From assembly GCA_021838785.1 (NCBI GenBank), contig JAKCCV010000010.1, forward strand, positions 61,764-125,763: a stretch of 64,000 bases of DNA. The letters are read 5' to 3'. Positions 1-9,444 of the stretch are shown piece by piece. The DNA is from Acidobacteriota bacterium (lineage in GTDB: Bacteria > Acidobacteriota > Terriglobia > UBA7540). Every line of letters starts with the position of its first letter. The first letter of the stretch is position 1. The notes beneath the pieces were generated by a model, which was not told where the DNA came from, searched no databases, and saw nothing but the letters and a program-made list of their open reading frames with translations. The position numbers and the translations under genes were made by a program.

Positions 1-952
1 CAGCCTGCTCTATCCGCTTTTTCAACTCTGGATTCCGTATTACACCAAAGCCAACCCCGGGGTGAGAATCACGCCGCAATCCACCGGCAGCGGCACAGGG
101 ATTGCTCAGGCGGTCGCCGGCATCGTTCAGATCGGAGCTTCCGACGCTTATATGAGCGACGTGCTGGTGCGGCAACACCCGCTGCTGAACATTCCGCTCT
201 GCATCTCGATGCAAATGGTGAACTACAATTTGCCGGGCCTCAATCGCCAGCATCTGAAGCTGAGTGGGCCGGTGCTGGCGGGCATCTACCAAGGCCAGAT
301 TCGCTATTGGGATGATGCCGCCATCAAAGGGCTGAATCCGGGCGTGGCCTTGCCGCATCACCTCATCATTCCCGTGCATCGGACCGACGGTAGTGGCGAC
401 ACGTTCATTTTTACGCAGTACCTCTCCTTCAGCACGCCTGCTTGGGCCAATAGCGTCAGCTACGGGACCACCGTCAGTTGGCCGCCAGTTTCCGGAGGCC
501 TCGGCGCCGAAGGCAACCCCGGCATGGTGACGGCGATTCAGGACAATCCTTATTCGATCGCCTACATCGGCACCAGCTTCGAAAACGCTATTGAAAAGGC
601 CGGGCTCGGCCTCGCCTTGCTGAAGAATCGCAACGGCAATTTTGTGTTGCCTTCCGCTAAGACCGCGGAAGCGGCCGCCGCTCAGATGGTGCCCAAGACA
701 CCGCCCGACGAGCGCATCAGCCTGATTTTCGCGCCCGGAGCCGATTCCTATCCCATCATCAATTACGAATACGCCTTGGTGAGCCGGCAGCAACCCTCGG
801 CCGAGATGGCGGCAGCGTTGCGCAAGTTCTTCACGTGGGCCATTAGCCCGCGCGGGGGCAATGCGCCGCACTTTATGAAGGCCGTCCATTTTGTTCCGCT
901 TCCGGCCCCGGTTGTCAAACTGAGCGCAGCGCAGATTGCGCAGATTCATTAA
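1..952 (+). CDS. pstS: Phosphate ABC transporter substrate-binding protein PstS (5' end outside window)
   Basis: Periplasmic phosphate-binding component of the high-affinity Pst transporter. The reading frame is open from the left edge (codons in phase with base 2), so the start and signal peptide lie upstream. The first visible residues (LLYPLFQLWIPYYTKANPGV, then the QSTGSGTGI segment) match the N-terminal lobe of PstS proteins. GASDAYMSD corresponds to the phosphate-contacting region, and HRTDGSGDTFIFTQYL to the second-lobe motif with the SGDT signature. A GTG at 62 is internal and not the start. It is the first visible gene of the pstSCAB-phoU operon, and any Pho box would lie outside the window. 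Family assignment is secure from motifs and context. Confidence 0.96.
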   Translation, partial: SLLYPLFQLWIPYYTKANPGVRITPQSTGSGTGIAQAVAGIVQIGASDAYMSDVLVRQHPLLNIPLCISMQMVNYNLPGLNRQHLKLSGPVLAGIYQGQIRYWDDAAIKGLNPGVALPHHLIIPVHRTDGSGDTFIFTQYLSFSTPAWANSVSYGTTVSWPPVSGGLGAEGNPGMVTAIQDNPYSIAYIGTSFENAIEKAGLGLALLKNRNGNFVLPSAKTAEAAAAQMVPKTPPDERISLIFAPGADSYPIINYEYALVSRQQPSAEMAAALRKFFTWAISPRGGNAPHFMKAVHFVPLPAPVVKLSAAQIAQIH

Positions 953-980
953 GCGGGCAGCCAACCCTTCAGCCGCTTAA

Positions 981-1015
981 GGCTCGCGGAGGAATGGCAC
1001 GAAACGCCGCGAGCC
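981..1015 (+). other. Intercistronic hairpin between pstS and pstC
   Basis: An 8-bp perfect inverted repeat (981-988 and 1008-1015) with a 19-nt loop lies in the 142-nt gap between pstS and pstC. There is no T-tract, so it is unlikely to be a full terminator. By inference it could stabilise the upstream pstS message or lower read-through, so that the binding protein is made in excess over the membrane components, as is common for ABC transporters. Confidence 0.5.
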
Positions 1016-1094
1016 GACACAAGAAGGGAAGAAGAAGGTTGAGATTCGGCGCGAGCCTTGAGGGGCACGCGCCGAGTTTGTCCAGAGGGAAAAG

Positions 1095-2054
1095 ATGAAC
1101 TTCCGCCGATTCACGGCACTTCTGGGGAGCGTCGTCGGCGCCACGCTCATCGTGATGGTGGCTTTTCTGGGCATCTACGCCTGGCCGGCGATTCGGTTTA
1201 ATGGCTGGCACTTTTTGACCCAAAACAACTGGAATTTAGGAAATCTTTACGCCAATCCCATAACGATCCGCGGCCAGCAAATTCTGCCCGCGGCTCACTA
1301 CGGCATTCTATTTCTGATTGCCGGCACCTTGCTGAGCACGGCCATTGCGATTTCGCTGGCAGTCCCGGTCGGCGTGGGGGCGGCGATTTTCCTGGCGGAA
1401 GGCACACCGCCCATGCTGCGCTCATGGGTTTCCTTGTTTGTCGAGCTGTTGGCGGCGATTCCGAGCGTGGTGTACGGTCTTTGGGGTTACGTGGTGGTGA
1501 TTCCGTTTCTTTCCCATCGTGTCTATCCGTGGATGGCCAAATATCTTGGCTTCATCCCCTTTTTGGGAGGCCACGCCGGGAGCGGCTATGGCCTGCTGAC
1601 GTGCGGCCTGGTGCTGACGTTGATGATTGTGCCGCTCATCACGGCGACCCTGCGCGACGCCTTGGTGAGCCAGGGAGCCAGCCGACGCGAGGCCGCTGTG
1701 GCGCTCGGCGCCAGCCGCTTTGAGACGGTTTGGACCGTCCTGTTGCCGGAGGTGCGACGGGTGTTGATCGGCTCAAGCATCCTCGCCACCGGCCGCGCCC
1801 TGGGCGAGACGATGGCCGTGCTGATGATCAGCGGCAATGCTGTCAACTATTTGCCGCACAACATCTATGCTCCCATTTCGACCATGGCGTCCTTCATCGT
1901 CTCGCAATTGGATAGTGCCTTGACGGATCCGACGGGCATGGCCGTGCGCGCGCTCGCCGAGGTGGCGCTGGCGCTCTGCCTGATTTCCATTTTGGTCAAC
2001 GGGCTGGCGCGCGTGCTGCTCTATTATCAAGATCGTCACAGCCTAGGGGTGTAG
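1095..2054 (+). CDS. pstC: Phosphate ABC transporter permease PstC
   Basis: Inner-membrane permease of the Pst phosphate importer, which pairs with PstA. The 319-residue product has an N-terminal membrane segment (about residues 9-33), a long periplasmic stretch, then a cluster of membrane helices typical of MetI-like permeases. The cytoplasmic coupling (EAA-type) loop is visible as AAVALGASRFETVWTVLLP followed by GRALGETMAV, the usual PstC signature. The ATG at 1095 follows a GAGGGAAAAG ribosome-binding region. The next gene starts only 2 nt after this stop, consistent with one operon and translational coupling. Confidence 0.97.
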   Translation: MNFRRFTALLGSVVGATLIVMVAFLGIYAWPAIRFNGWHFLTQNNWNLGNLYANPITIRGQQILPAAHYGILFLIAGTLLSTAIAISLAVPVGVGAAIFLAEGTPPMLRSWVSLFVELLAAIPSVVYGLWGYVVVIPFLSHRVYPWMAKYLGFIPFLGGHAGSGYGLLTCGLVLTLMIVPLITATLRDALVSQGASRREAAVALGASRFETVWTVLLPEVRRVLIGSSILATGRALGETMAVLMISGNAVNYLPHNIYAPISTMASFIVSQLDSALTDPTGMAVRALAEVALALCLISILVNGLARVLLYYQDRHSLGV

Positions 2055-2056
2055 TT

Positions 2057-2968
2057 ATGGCCACGACCGCGACGGAGATTTGCGCCCCTGATCGGCGCGC
2101 ACGGCGCGGTTCCTTGCTCCGCCGGCGCTTGTTTGATTTGGTCGGTTGGGGCTCGAGCGCGCTGGCGTTGCTGCTGCTGGGCGGCGCGATGCTGTGGATT
2201 CTAGGGGTCGTTTTCCTGCGCGGCTTAAGCGCCCTCTCGCCCACCATCCTCACGCACGTCACGGAGGGCTACGGCGGCGGACTTTTGAACGCTATCGAAG
2301 GGACGGCGGTGCTCGCCTTGGGCGGCGTGGTGCTGGCGGCTGTGCCGGGGCTCGCGGCGGGCATTTACCTGGCGGAATTTGACGCTGGGCGGCTGGCTCC
2401 TTTCATCCGCTTTTTGGCGGACGTGCTGGTGGGGGTGCCTTCCATCGTGATTGGCTATTTCGGCTACGTCACGCTGGTGGTGGATTTGGGATGGAAATTT
2501 TCGGTGGCCGCGGGCAGCATCGCGCTCGCCATTATCTCGCTTCCTTATATTTGCCGCACCACGGAAATGGCGCTTCGCCAAGTGCCGCGAGCTTTGCGTG
2601 AGTCCGCCTACGCCTTGGGGGCGGGCGACGCCCGCGTGGTGCTGGGTATTTGCTTGCCGACGGCGTTGCCGGGCATCTTGACGGGCATTTTGCTGGCCGT
2701 GGCCATTTCGGTTGGCGAGACGGCTCCTCTGCTCTATACGGCGGGTTGGTCGAACTATCTTTGGACCGGCCACTTGACCAATGAACCGATCGGCTACTTG
2801 ACGTACGCGATTTGGGCATTTATTACCGAGCCGTTCTCGAGCGCCCATGCGCTCGCGTACGCGGCGGCGCTGTTGGTCACGCTGTTCGTGCTGATTATCA
2901 GCATCCTCTCGCGGACGATTTTGGAGGGTTGGCGAAGGCGCTCCCCGTGGGAAAGACCGGCGCTGTGA
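2057..2968 (+). CDS. pstA: Phosphate ABC transporter permease PstA
   Basis: Second permease subunit of the Pst importer. The 303-residue protein carries several hydrophobic segments and the PstA coupling loop RESAYALGAGDARVVLGICLP followed by AISVGETAPLLYTAG, which is characteristic of PstA. Distinction from PstC rests on this loop and on its shorter N-terminal periplasmic region. It starts 2 nt after pstC and is followed by a 147-nt gap before the ATPase gene. No irregularity is seen. Confidence 0.97.
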   Translation: MATTATEICAPDRRARRGSLLRRRLFDLVGWGSSALALLLLGGAMLWILGVVFLRGLSALSPTILTHVTEGYGGGLLNAIEGTAVLALGGVVLAAVPGLAAGIYLAEFDAGRLAPFIRFLADVLVGVPSIVIGYFGYVTLVVDLGWKFSVAAGSIALAIISLPYICRTTEMALRQVPRALRESAYALGAGDARVVLGICLPTALPGILTGILLAVAISVGETAPLLYTAGWSNYLWTGHLTNEPIGYLTYAIWAFITEPFSSAHALAYAAALLVTLFVLIISILSRTILEGWRRRSPWERPAL

Positions 2969-3115
2969 ACGACGCCGGAGGCGACGGCGCCGCGGCCGGC
3001 TTGCGCGGCGAGTTCGGAGAATTCGAGAAAGCCTTTCCTGCCGTGGTAGGATGAACGGCGCGCCTGGGCAAAGCGCCAACGCCTGGCGGAAAGGGCGGGC
3101 CCGAGGGAGCAACCT

Positions 3116-3949
3116 ATGGTGAAGGCAGTCAGCGAAGACGCGCCCAGCTCGGCGCAGGATTCCATGAAAGAGGAGCATCCGGCGGCCGGCCGAGGCGCCA
3201 CGCCCAAGCTGAGCGTCCGCGGCTTAAACTTCTATTACGGTCCGCGCCAGGTTCTGTTTGACGTGACCGTGGCCATCCAGGAGAAGAGGATTACGGCATT
3301 GATCGGCCCTTCAGGGTGCGGCAAATCCACCTTCTTAAGAACGCTGAACCGCATGTTTGAAACGATGAGCCACACGCGGGCGGAGGGCGAGGTGCTCCTG
3401 GACGGCGAAGATATTTTTAAGATGGATGTGGTTCGTCTGCGGCGCCGCGTGGGCATGGTCTTTCAGAAATCGAATCCCTTCGCCAAGTCTATTTTTGATA
3501 ACGTCGCCTACGGACCGCGCGTCAATCGCTTGGCGCGGCGGCGGAATGAACTTCAGGAATTGGTCGAGCAGAGCTTGCGGCGGGCGGCGCTTTGGGATGA
3601 AGTCAAAGACCATCTGCACAAATCGGCTTACTCCCTCTCAGGCGGCCAGCAGCAGCGGCTCTGCATCGCGCGCGCCCTGGCGGTGGGGCCGGAGGTTCTG
3701 TTGCTGGATGAGCCGTGTTCGGCGCTCGACCCGATTGCCACGGCTAAAATCGAAGAACTGCTCTTTAACCTCAAAGAAATTTGCACCATCGTGATTGTGA
3801 CGCATAATATGCAGCAGGCGGCGCGGATTTCCGACGACACGGGCTTTTTCCTGATGGGAAAGTTGATTGAATTCAGCCCCACGGAGAAACTTTTTAAGAC
3901 GCCGGCGCGCAAGGAAACCGAGGACTACATCACCGGAAGATTCGGATAA
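3116..3949 (+). CDS. pstB: Phosphate ABC transporter ATP-binding protein PstB
   Basis: Cytoplasmic ATPase that powers PstCA. All ABC landmarks are present in order: Walker A GPSGCGKS (residues 64-71), Q-loop VFQKSNPF, signature LSGGQQQR (about 174-181), Walker B VLLLDEP (about 195-201) with the SALDP D-loop, and the H-loop [10 protein letters not shown]. The N-terminal 30 residues before [12 protein letters not shown] are a non-conserved extension. An internal ATG at 3164 would give a protein closer to the usual family length, so the start is somewhat uncertain. The gene lies 23 nt before phoU. Confidence 0.97.
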   Translation: MVKAVSEDAPSSAQDSMKEEHPAAGRGATPKLSVRGLNFYYGPRQVLFDVTVAIQEKRITALIGPSGCGKSTFLRTLNRMFETMSHTRAEGEVLLDGEDIFKMDVVRLRRRVGMVFQKSNPFAKSIFDNVAYGPRVNRLARRRNELQELVEQSLRRAALWDEVKDHLHKSAYSLSGGQQQRLCIARALAVGPEVLLLDEPCSALDPIATAKIEELLFNLKEICTIVIVTHNMQQAARISDDTGFFLMGKLIEFSPTEKLFKTPARKETEDYITGRFG

Positions 3950-3972
3950 CCGCTCCGCGGCGGCGAAAGACG

Positions 3973-4695
3973 ATGGAGCAGGGAATCGGGCTTTTGAGCA
4001 ACGCCCATCCCGGCACGAAAGGAAGCGCTTTGCGCCACTTCGTTCAGGAACTCGATGAGCTGAGGAAACGCCTGCTGGCCATGAGCGGGCTGGTCGAGCA
4101 CGGCATCTACACCAGCGTGCAGTCGGTGGTGCGCCGCGACCGCGAGCTCGCGCAGCAGGTGCTCAAAAATGAGGCGCGCATCAATCAGATGGAAATTGAG
4201 ATTGATGACATGGCCGTCAGCTTGCTTGCCTTGCAGCAGCCGATGGCGGCGGATCTGCGCTTGATTACCTCGGCCATCAAAATCAACAACGACCTGGAAC
4301 GCATGGGGGATTTGGCGGTCAACATTGTGGAGCGTGGTCTTTCGCTCATGCGGGACCCGGAAATTCGCCCCTTGGTGGACATTCCTCGCATGGCCAGCCT
4401 GGCGGAAGATATGGTGCGCAAGGCGCTTGACGCTTTTGTCAAAAAAGACAGCGAACTGGCTCGCGGCGTGCTCGTCAGCGATGATGCGGTGGACGGCCTG
4501 CGCGACGCCATCTATCACGAGCTGATTCGCTTTATGCAAAGTCGCCCTGAAGCGATTCCCCAGGCGATAGATATCCTGTTCATCGCCCGCAACCTTGAGC
4601 GCATTGCCGACCACGCCACCAATATCGCCGAAGATGTTTTGTTCCTCGTGCAAGGCGTGGAGGTTCGACATCATACCGAGGCTCGCCAAGCCTAG
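3973..4695 (+). CDS. phoU: Phosphate-specific transport system accessory protein PhoU
   Basis: Negative regulator linking the Pst transporter to the PhoR/PhoB two-component system. The 240-residue protein is all helical and contains two PhoU repeats (roughly residues 20-105 and 120-215). Each carries the metal-binding E/D-xxx-D pattern, seen here as NNDLERMGDLAVN and ARNLERIADHATNIAEDVLF. It is the terminal gene of the pst operon, and a strong hairpin overlaps its stop codon. The size and repeat layout are normal. Confidence 0.97.
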   Translation: MEQGIGLLSNAHPGTKGSALRHFVQELDELRKRLLAMSGLVEHGIYTSVQSVVRRDRELAQQVLKNEARINQMEIEIDDMAVSLLALQQPMAADLRLITSAIKINNDLERMGDLAVNIVERGLSLMRDPEIRPLVDIPRMASLAEDMVRKALDAFVKKDSELARGVLVSDDAVDGLRDAIYHELIRFMQSRPEAIPQAIDILFIARNLERIADHATNIAEDVLFLVQGVEVRHHTEARQA

Positions 4696-4707
4696 CCGGG
4701 CTTGGCG
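4684..4707 (+). terminator. Hairpin overlapping the phoU stop codon
   Basis: A 9-bp perfect stem (4684-4692 with 4699-4707) and 6-nt loop contain the phoU TAG stop at 4693-4695. No T-run follows, so it is either a weak or Rho-assisted terminator or an mRNA 3' stabiliser marking the end of the pst operon. Confidence 0.45.
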
Positions 4708-4780
4708 TCGGCAGGGCGAGGCGGCGACGGGCGGCCATGAGCTCATCCCCCCGTCAGCTCCAATTTATCCGGAGGACCTA

Positions 4781-5581
4781 ATGCAAAGAAGAAAGTTTTT
4801 GGCTTCATCGCTTGGGGCCGCGGGATTGGCTTTCGCACCCTCGGCGAGCCTTCACGGGGCCGCGGCCACCGAATCCGCCCGTCAATATTACGAACTGCGG
4901 CGTTATCAGTTGCGCGCCGGGAACGAAAGCGCAACGACCCATCAGTTTTTCCGCGACGCCTTCCTACCCGCCGTCAACCGCCTGGGCATCCGACCGGTGG
5001 GCGTCTTCAGCCAGACGGTCGGCCCGCGCAATCCGGTGCTTTACGTTCTGATTCCGAGCGCTTCGCCGGAGCGGCTGGTGCGGCTGGAGGCGCATCTTCG
5101 TTCGGATGCTCAATACCTCAAGGCCGGGAGGACTTTTCTGGATGCGCCGGCCGATTCGCCTACCTTCGAGCGCATGGAGAGCTCGCTGATGCTGGCGTTT
5201 CGCGGCCAGCCGCGCCTACACCTTCCACCGATGACAGCGGCTCACCGGCCGCGCGTCTTTGAGCTTCGCACCTACGAAAGCCCCAGCGAACGCGATCACT
5301 GGCGAAAAATCGAGATGTTTCACAGTGGCGAGTTTGACATCTTTCGCGCCGCGGGTTTTTGGCCGGTCTTTTATGGCGACACGCTCATTGGACAACGAAT
5401 GCCCCAACTTACGTATATGTTGGCCTTCGGCAGCCTTTCGGAGCGAAACCGCCTCTGGCGGGCTTTTGACACGGCTCCTGCCTGGCAGAAGCTCAGTCAC
5501 GAGGAGCGATTCGCCTTTGAACCCATCGTCACCAACGTGACCAACCTGATCCTCAGTCCCACGCCTTATTCGCAGATTTGA
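4781..5581 (+). CDS. NIPSNAP family protein with Tat-like signal
   Basis: Predicted exported protein of the NIPSNAP (dimeric alpha-beta barrel) family. The family's molecular function in bacteria is not established. The start at 4781 was chosen because a GGAGG lies 7 nt upstream and because it begins with MQRRKFLASSLGAAGLAFAP, a twin-arginine-type signal. Two repeats follow: YYELRRYQLRAGNE with the FLPAVNRLGIRPVGVF segment, and RVFELRTYESPSE with the IFRAAGFWPVFYGDTL segment. FELRTYES is the classic NIPSNAP motif. It lies 85 nt downstream of phoU and ends 26 nt from the convergent topA stop. Confidence 0.88.
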   Translation: MQRRKFLASSLGAAGLAFAPSASLHGAAATESARQYYELRRYQLRAGNESATTHQFFRDAFLPAVNRLGIRPVGVFSQTVGPRNPVLYVLIPSASPERLVRLEAHLRSDAQYLKAGRTFLDAPADSPTFERMESSLMLAFRGQPRLHLPPMTAAHRPRVFELRTYESPSERDHWRKIEMFHSGEFDIFRAAGFWPVFYGDTLIGQRMPQLTYMLAFGSLSERNRLWRAFDTAPAWQKLSHEERFAFEPIVTNVTNLILSPTPYSQI

Positions 5582-5607
5582 CGGCAAAAGTTGAATGAGG
5601 CGCGACC

Positions 5608-7992
5608 TTAACCGCTGACGGTGGCGGGTTGTCCTTCCGTCACGGTGATTTTTTTCCTGTTACGGCACTTGGGATAGCCCGTGCAAGCCAGGAAAAAGCC
5701 GAAGCGACCGCTCTTGACGGTCATGGGCTTGCCGCACTTCTCGCAGGTTTGCTCTGGGATGGCAGGAGCCGGAGGCGCCACGACGACCTGACCCTCCTTC
5801 ATGAAAATTCTTCGAGTATTGCGGCACGTGGGATAGCCCGTGCAGGCGAGAAAATAGCCGAAGCGGCCGCGTTTCACCGCCATCGGCTTGCCGCACTTCT
5901 CGCAAGTCTGCTCGGGAACCTCGGGCGGCGGAGGCGCGAGGGTGGCTTGACCGTCCTTCATCACAATTTGCTTGGTATTGCGGCAGGCAGGATAGCCCGT
6001 GCAGGCGAGAAAATAACCGAAGCGGCCGCGTTTCACCGCCATCGGCTTGCCGCACTTCTCGCAAGTCTGCTCGGCGATTTCAGGCGTCGCCAAACTGGCC
6101 GGCACGGCAACGCCGTACTTGGCCGCTAACTCCGGCGACATGTCTTTGGTGCCGTCGCATTCCGGATAACCCGTGCAGGCGAAGAATTGACCATTGCGGC
6201 CCAGACGAATGACCATCGGCCGGCCGCACTTCTCGCATTTTTCCTCACTGGGGCGCCCTTCGCCTTTCAAATCCTCCATGGTTCGCTCGGCCAGGCGCAG
6301 GTCGTTCTTGAATTTCTTATAAAACTCGGCGAGCGCCTCCGTCCATGTCCGTTTGCCCTCTTCCACCTCGTCCAACTCCTCTTCCATGCGCGCCGTGTAG
6401 GCGATATCGAAGATGTTGGAAAAGCTTTTCACCAGCAAGTCGTTGACGAGCATGCCCAACTGGGTGGGATGAAAGCGCCGCTGAGCATCCTTTTCCACAT
6501 AGGCGCGGTTCTGAATGACGGAAAGGATGGCAGCGTAAGTCGAGGGCCGTCCGATGCCTTTTTCCTCGAGCGCGCGCACCAGCGTGGCCTCATTGTAACG
6601 CGGGGGCGGCTCCGTGAAATGCTGCTGGGGAAGCATTTCGAGAAGGCGCAGATCTTGGCCCACTTCGACCGCCGGCAGCCGTCGTTTGGCCTCGTCCTCC
6701 TCGCTCTCATCCACCTTCTCATCCTTTCCTTCTTCGTACACGGCGCGGAAGCCGTTGAACTTTTCAACCGAACCCGTCGCCCGAAGCAGATAATCGCCCG
6801 CCGCAATCTCCACCGTGGTTTGGTCAAAGACGGCCGGATTCATCTGCGAGGCAACGAAACGCTGCCAAATCAGCTTATAGAGCTTGTATTCGTCGGGGCC
6901 CAAATAGGCGCGAAGCGATTCCGGCGTGCGCAGGACGTCGGTCGGGCGGATAGCTTCATGGGCGTCCTGGGCGCCCTTTTTGCTTTTATAGTGAACGGGC
7001 TCGGCGGGCAAGTAGCTGGGGCCGAAATTTTTCCGAATGTAATCTCGCGCCGTCGCCAAGGCGCTCTCGGCGACGCGGGTCGAGTCCGTCCGCATGTAAG
7101 TAATTAGCCCCACAGAGCCTTCGGCGCCAAGCTCCACTCCTTCGTAAAGCCGTTGTGCCACGCTCATGGTCTTCTTGGCGGTAAAGCGCAGTTTGCGCAC
7201 CGCTTCTTGTTGCAATCGGCTGGTGATAAAGGGCGGGACAGGATATTTGCGCGTCTCACGGGTTTCTACCGATTGAACGGTGAATCTTGCGGCTTCAAGC
7301 TGCGCCCGGTGCTCGCTGGCAGCGGCCTCGTTAGGAATCTCCAGGTCTTGACCCTTCCATTTGACGACGCGGGCTTCAAAGGGCGGAGTGTTTTTCCCTT
7401 CCAGCCGGGCGGTTAGGGTCCAATACTCTTTAATTTGAAAAGCCTGAATTTCACGTTCCCGCTCGACGATGAGTCGGAGAGCCACGGTCTGCACGCGGCC
7501 AGCGGAAAGCCCGCGTCGGACTTTGTCCCACAGCAAGGGGCTGACTTGATAACCCACCAGGCGATCCAAAACGCGACGCGCCTGCTGGGCATCCACCAAG
7601 TTTTCGTTGATTTCACCAGGGTGCTCGAAAGCCGCTCGGATGGCATCCCGTGTGATTTCGTTAAACAACACCCGATAGAATTTTCGCTTTTTGGAGTCGA
7701 GTAGCTCGCGCAGGTGGGCGCAAATGGCTTCCCCTTCACGGTCGGGGTCAGCGGCCAGATAAATGGCATCGGCTTTGCTGGCAGCCGCCTTCAGTTCCGT
7801 TAGGATGGGCTGCTTGTCGGGAATGAGCACATAAGTCGGTTTGAATGCGTGTTCCACGTCCACGCCCAGGTCCTTCTTCGGAAGGTCCTTGACGTGGCCC
7901 ATGGAGGCTTTCACCACATAATCCGACCCAAGATACTTGTTGATCGTCTTGGCCTTGGCCGGAGATTCGACGATGACCAGAGATTTGCCCAT
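5608..7992 (-). CDS. topA: DNA topoisomerase I (type IA) with four C-terminal zinc ribbons
   Basis: Relaxes negatively supercoiled DNA through a 5'-phosphotyrosine intermediate. The 794-residue protein starts with the Toprim domain (SLVIVESPAKAKTINKYLG and the DPDREGEAI acidic triad). The catalytic Tyr is in LITYMRTDSTR at about residue 299. The C-terminal part has four C4 zinc ribbons of the CEKCGxPM...FLACTGYPxC type. The last three are near-identical tandem units of 53 residues, a local expansion. The ATG at 7992 opens directly into the Toprim strand, so the start is clear. It is convergent with the NIPSNAP gene and upstream of nothing in the same direction except possible read-through from dprA. 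Confidence 0.98.
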   Translation of the reverse strand: MGKSLVIVESPAKAKTINKYLGSDYVVKASMGHVKDLPKKDLGVDVEHAFKPTYVLIPDKQPILTELKAAASKADAIYLAADPDREGEAICAHLRELLDSKKRKFYRVLFNEITRDAIRAAFEHPGEINENLVDAQQARRVLDRLVGYQVSPLLWDKVRRGLSAGRVQTVALRLIVEREREIQAFQIKEYWTLTARLEGKNTPPFEARVVKWKGQDLEIPNEAAASEHRAQLEAARFTVQSVETRETRKYPVPPFITSRLQQEAVRKLRFTAKKTMSVAQRLYEGVELGAEGSVGLITYMRTDSTRVAESALATARDYIRKNFGPSYLPAEPVHYKSKKGAQDAHEAIRPTDVLRTPESLRAYLGPDEYKLYKLIWQRFVASQMNPAVFDQTTVEIAAGDYLLRATGSVEKFNGFRAVYEEGKDEKVDESEEDEAKRRLPAVEVGQDLRLLEMLPQQHFTEPPPRYNEATLVRALEEKGIGRPSTYAAILSVIQNRAYVEKDAQRRFHPTQLGMLVNDLLVKSFSNIFDIAYTARMEEELDEVEEGKRTWTEALAEFYKKFKNDLRLAERTMEDLKGEGRPSEEKCEKCGRPMVIRLGRNGQFFACTGYPECDGTKDMSPELAAKYGVAVPASLATPEIAEQTCEKCGKPMAVKRGRFGYFLACTGYPACRNTKQIVMKDGQATLAPPPPEVPEQTCEKCGKPMAVKRGRFGYFLACTGYPTCRNTRRIFMKEGQVVVAPPAPAIPEQTCEKCGKPMTVKSGRFGFFLACTGYPKCRNRKKITVTEGQPATVSG
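5611..6072 (-). repeat. Three tandem 159-bp repeats encoding topA zinc ribbons
   Basis: Units begin at 6072, 5913 and 5754 on the minus strand, spaced exactly 159 bp (53 codons). The first two units are almost identical over their zinc-binding halves, for example both have the same 30-plus bases around 5861-5917 and 6020-6076. The third is slightly diverged and truncated by the stop. The high nucleotide similarity suggests recent unequal duplication within the gene. Confidence 0.85.
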
Positions 7993-8310
7993 AACGGTCG
8001 GTCCACAAACTGCCGTAGCAATCTTAGATTGGAAGGCAGCTTCCGTCTCAGGATTGCCCGCGGCGAGAAATCTTAAGATGCTTCGGCATCCCTTCCCTAC
8101 TGTGATGCGGAAAACCGCTAACTGTCAACTCTCGACGTTCAATGTCTGAAACCGATGCCGCCAAAACCTTGCCGTTGGGAGCGGGACGGGGGCTGAGGGC
8201 CAAAGAATGCACTGCGTCGTTTACGCGGGACGATCCGCCGAACGGATTTCCGCTCGTTGCTGGAAACGGAAGGGGGCTTGGCATCGCTATCCCGCCGTCC
8301 TTCGCGACGG
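7993..8310. other. Intergenic region between topA and dprA
   Basis: This 318-nt stretch separates the dprA stop from the topA start (both minus strand). No ORF with protein-like composition is seen. A minus-strand TTGACA at 8123-8128 is present, but it has no convincing -10 element at the right distance. No terminator-like hairpin with a T-run was found. Confidence 0.6.
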
Positions 8311-9444
8311 TCAGAGCTTGCGAATAAAATTCTTTCCGGGCAATTGACGGATCAGGCCGCTCATTTCCAATTCCAGCAAGAGCTGAAGAATGCGCGCCTG
8401 TGGCAGCCGAACGCGCTCAAAGATGTCGTCTAAAAAAACAGCTTCGTCGGGCCGTAAAACCTCAAACACTTGTTTCTGATCTCCCGAGAGTGACTGATCG
8501 AAAAGCGCGCCGGGCTCGGCGGAAATCGGTTGGTTTTCCGCATCCGGCGCCGGTGGAAGAAGCTGGCCGCGAACTTCGGGCGGAAACTCCTCGATGACAT
8601 CCCCCCATTGATCCACCAGCTTCGCGCCCTGCTTAATCAGGTAGTTGGGGCCGAAGCTTTGAGGTGAAGTGACGTTCCCGGGGACGGCAAACACCTCACG
8701 GTTCTGCTCGGTCGCCAGGCGGGCCGTGATGAGCGAGCCGCTGTATTCGCTCGCTTCGACGACCATCACGCCGAGCGAAAGCCCGCTGATGATGCGGTTG
8801 CGAATCGGGAAATTCTCCGGGGTTGGCCCGGTCCCGAGCGGGAACTCGGAGATAATGGCCCCCGTCTTCAAAATCCTGTCGGCCAACTTCCGGTTCTCGG
8901 CGGGGTAGATGTCATCCATGCCACGGCCTTGGACGGCGACGGTCACCCCTTGGGCGTCGAGCGCGCCGTGATGCGCGGCGGAATCAATTCCACGCGCGAG
9001 ACCGCTGATGATCACCAGTTGCCGCTCCGCCAAATCCTTTGCCAGCCGCCGCGCCACTTGAAGCCCGTAGGGCGAGGGGCGGCGCGTTCCGACCATCGCC
9101 AAGGCGTGACGGGAAAGAGCTTTTGAATCGCCTCGAAGGTAGAGGAGCAGCGGAGGATCGGCAATCTGCTTGAGAAGCGGCGGATACTCGTCGTCAGCCC
9201 AGGTGATGATTTCGCATTCCGCCTTTTTGGCGCTTTGAACCTCTTTCTCCGCTTCTCGCAATCCTGCCTGTTGGAAAATCGCTCGACAGACCGCGGCTGG
9301 CAACCCTGCCCCTTCCAGCTCCGTCAACGAGGCCATGTAAGCCGCCTGCGGCGACTTAAAATGCTCCATGAGCCGGTGAGCGCCGCGAATACCCAACCCT
9401 TCCACCTGCGTCAAGCCCACCCAAAATTCGATGTCTTCTCTCAT
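8311..9444 (-). CDS. dprA: DNA-processing protein DprA (Smf)
   Basis: Loads RecA onto incoming single-stranded DNA during natural transformation. The 377-residue protein has an N-terminal helical SAM/HhH-like region, then the Rossmann-like DprA core with the landmarks GTRRPSPYG, SGLARGIDSAAHHGAL, GRGMDDIYP and FPIRNRIISGLS. A C-terminal winged-helix (about residues 310-377) ends the protein. The ATG at 9444 was preferred over the GTG two codons earlier because a purine-rich GGTGG precedes it. It lies upstream of topA in the same direction, a common pairing in bacteria. Nothing is missing relative to the family. Confidence 0.96.
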   Translation of the reverse strand: MREDIEFWVGLTQVEGLGIRGAHRLMEHFKSPQAAYMASLTELEGAGLPAAVCRAIFQQAGLREAEKEVQSAKKAECEIITWADDEYPPLLKQIADPPLLLYLRGDSKALSRHALAMVGTRRPSPYGLQVARRLAKDLAERQLVIISGLARGIDSAAHHGALDAQGVTVAVQGRGMDDIYPAENRKLADRILKTGAIISEFPLGTGPTPENFPIRNRIISGLSLGVMVVEASEYSGSLITARLATEQNREVFAVPGNVTSPQSFGPNYLIKQGAKLVDQWGDVIEEFPPEVRGQLLPPAPDAENQPISAEPGALFDQSLSGDQKQVFEVLRPDEAVFLDDIFERVRLPQARILQLLLELEMSGLIRQLPGKNFIRKL

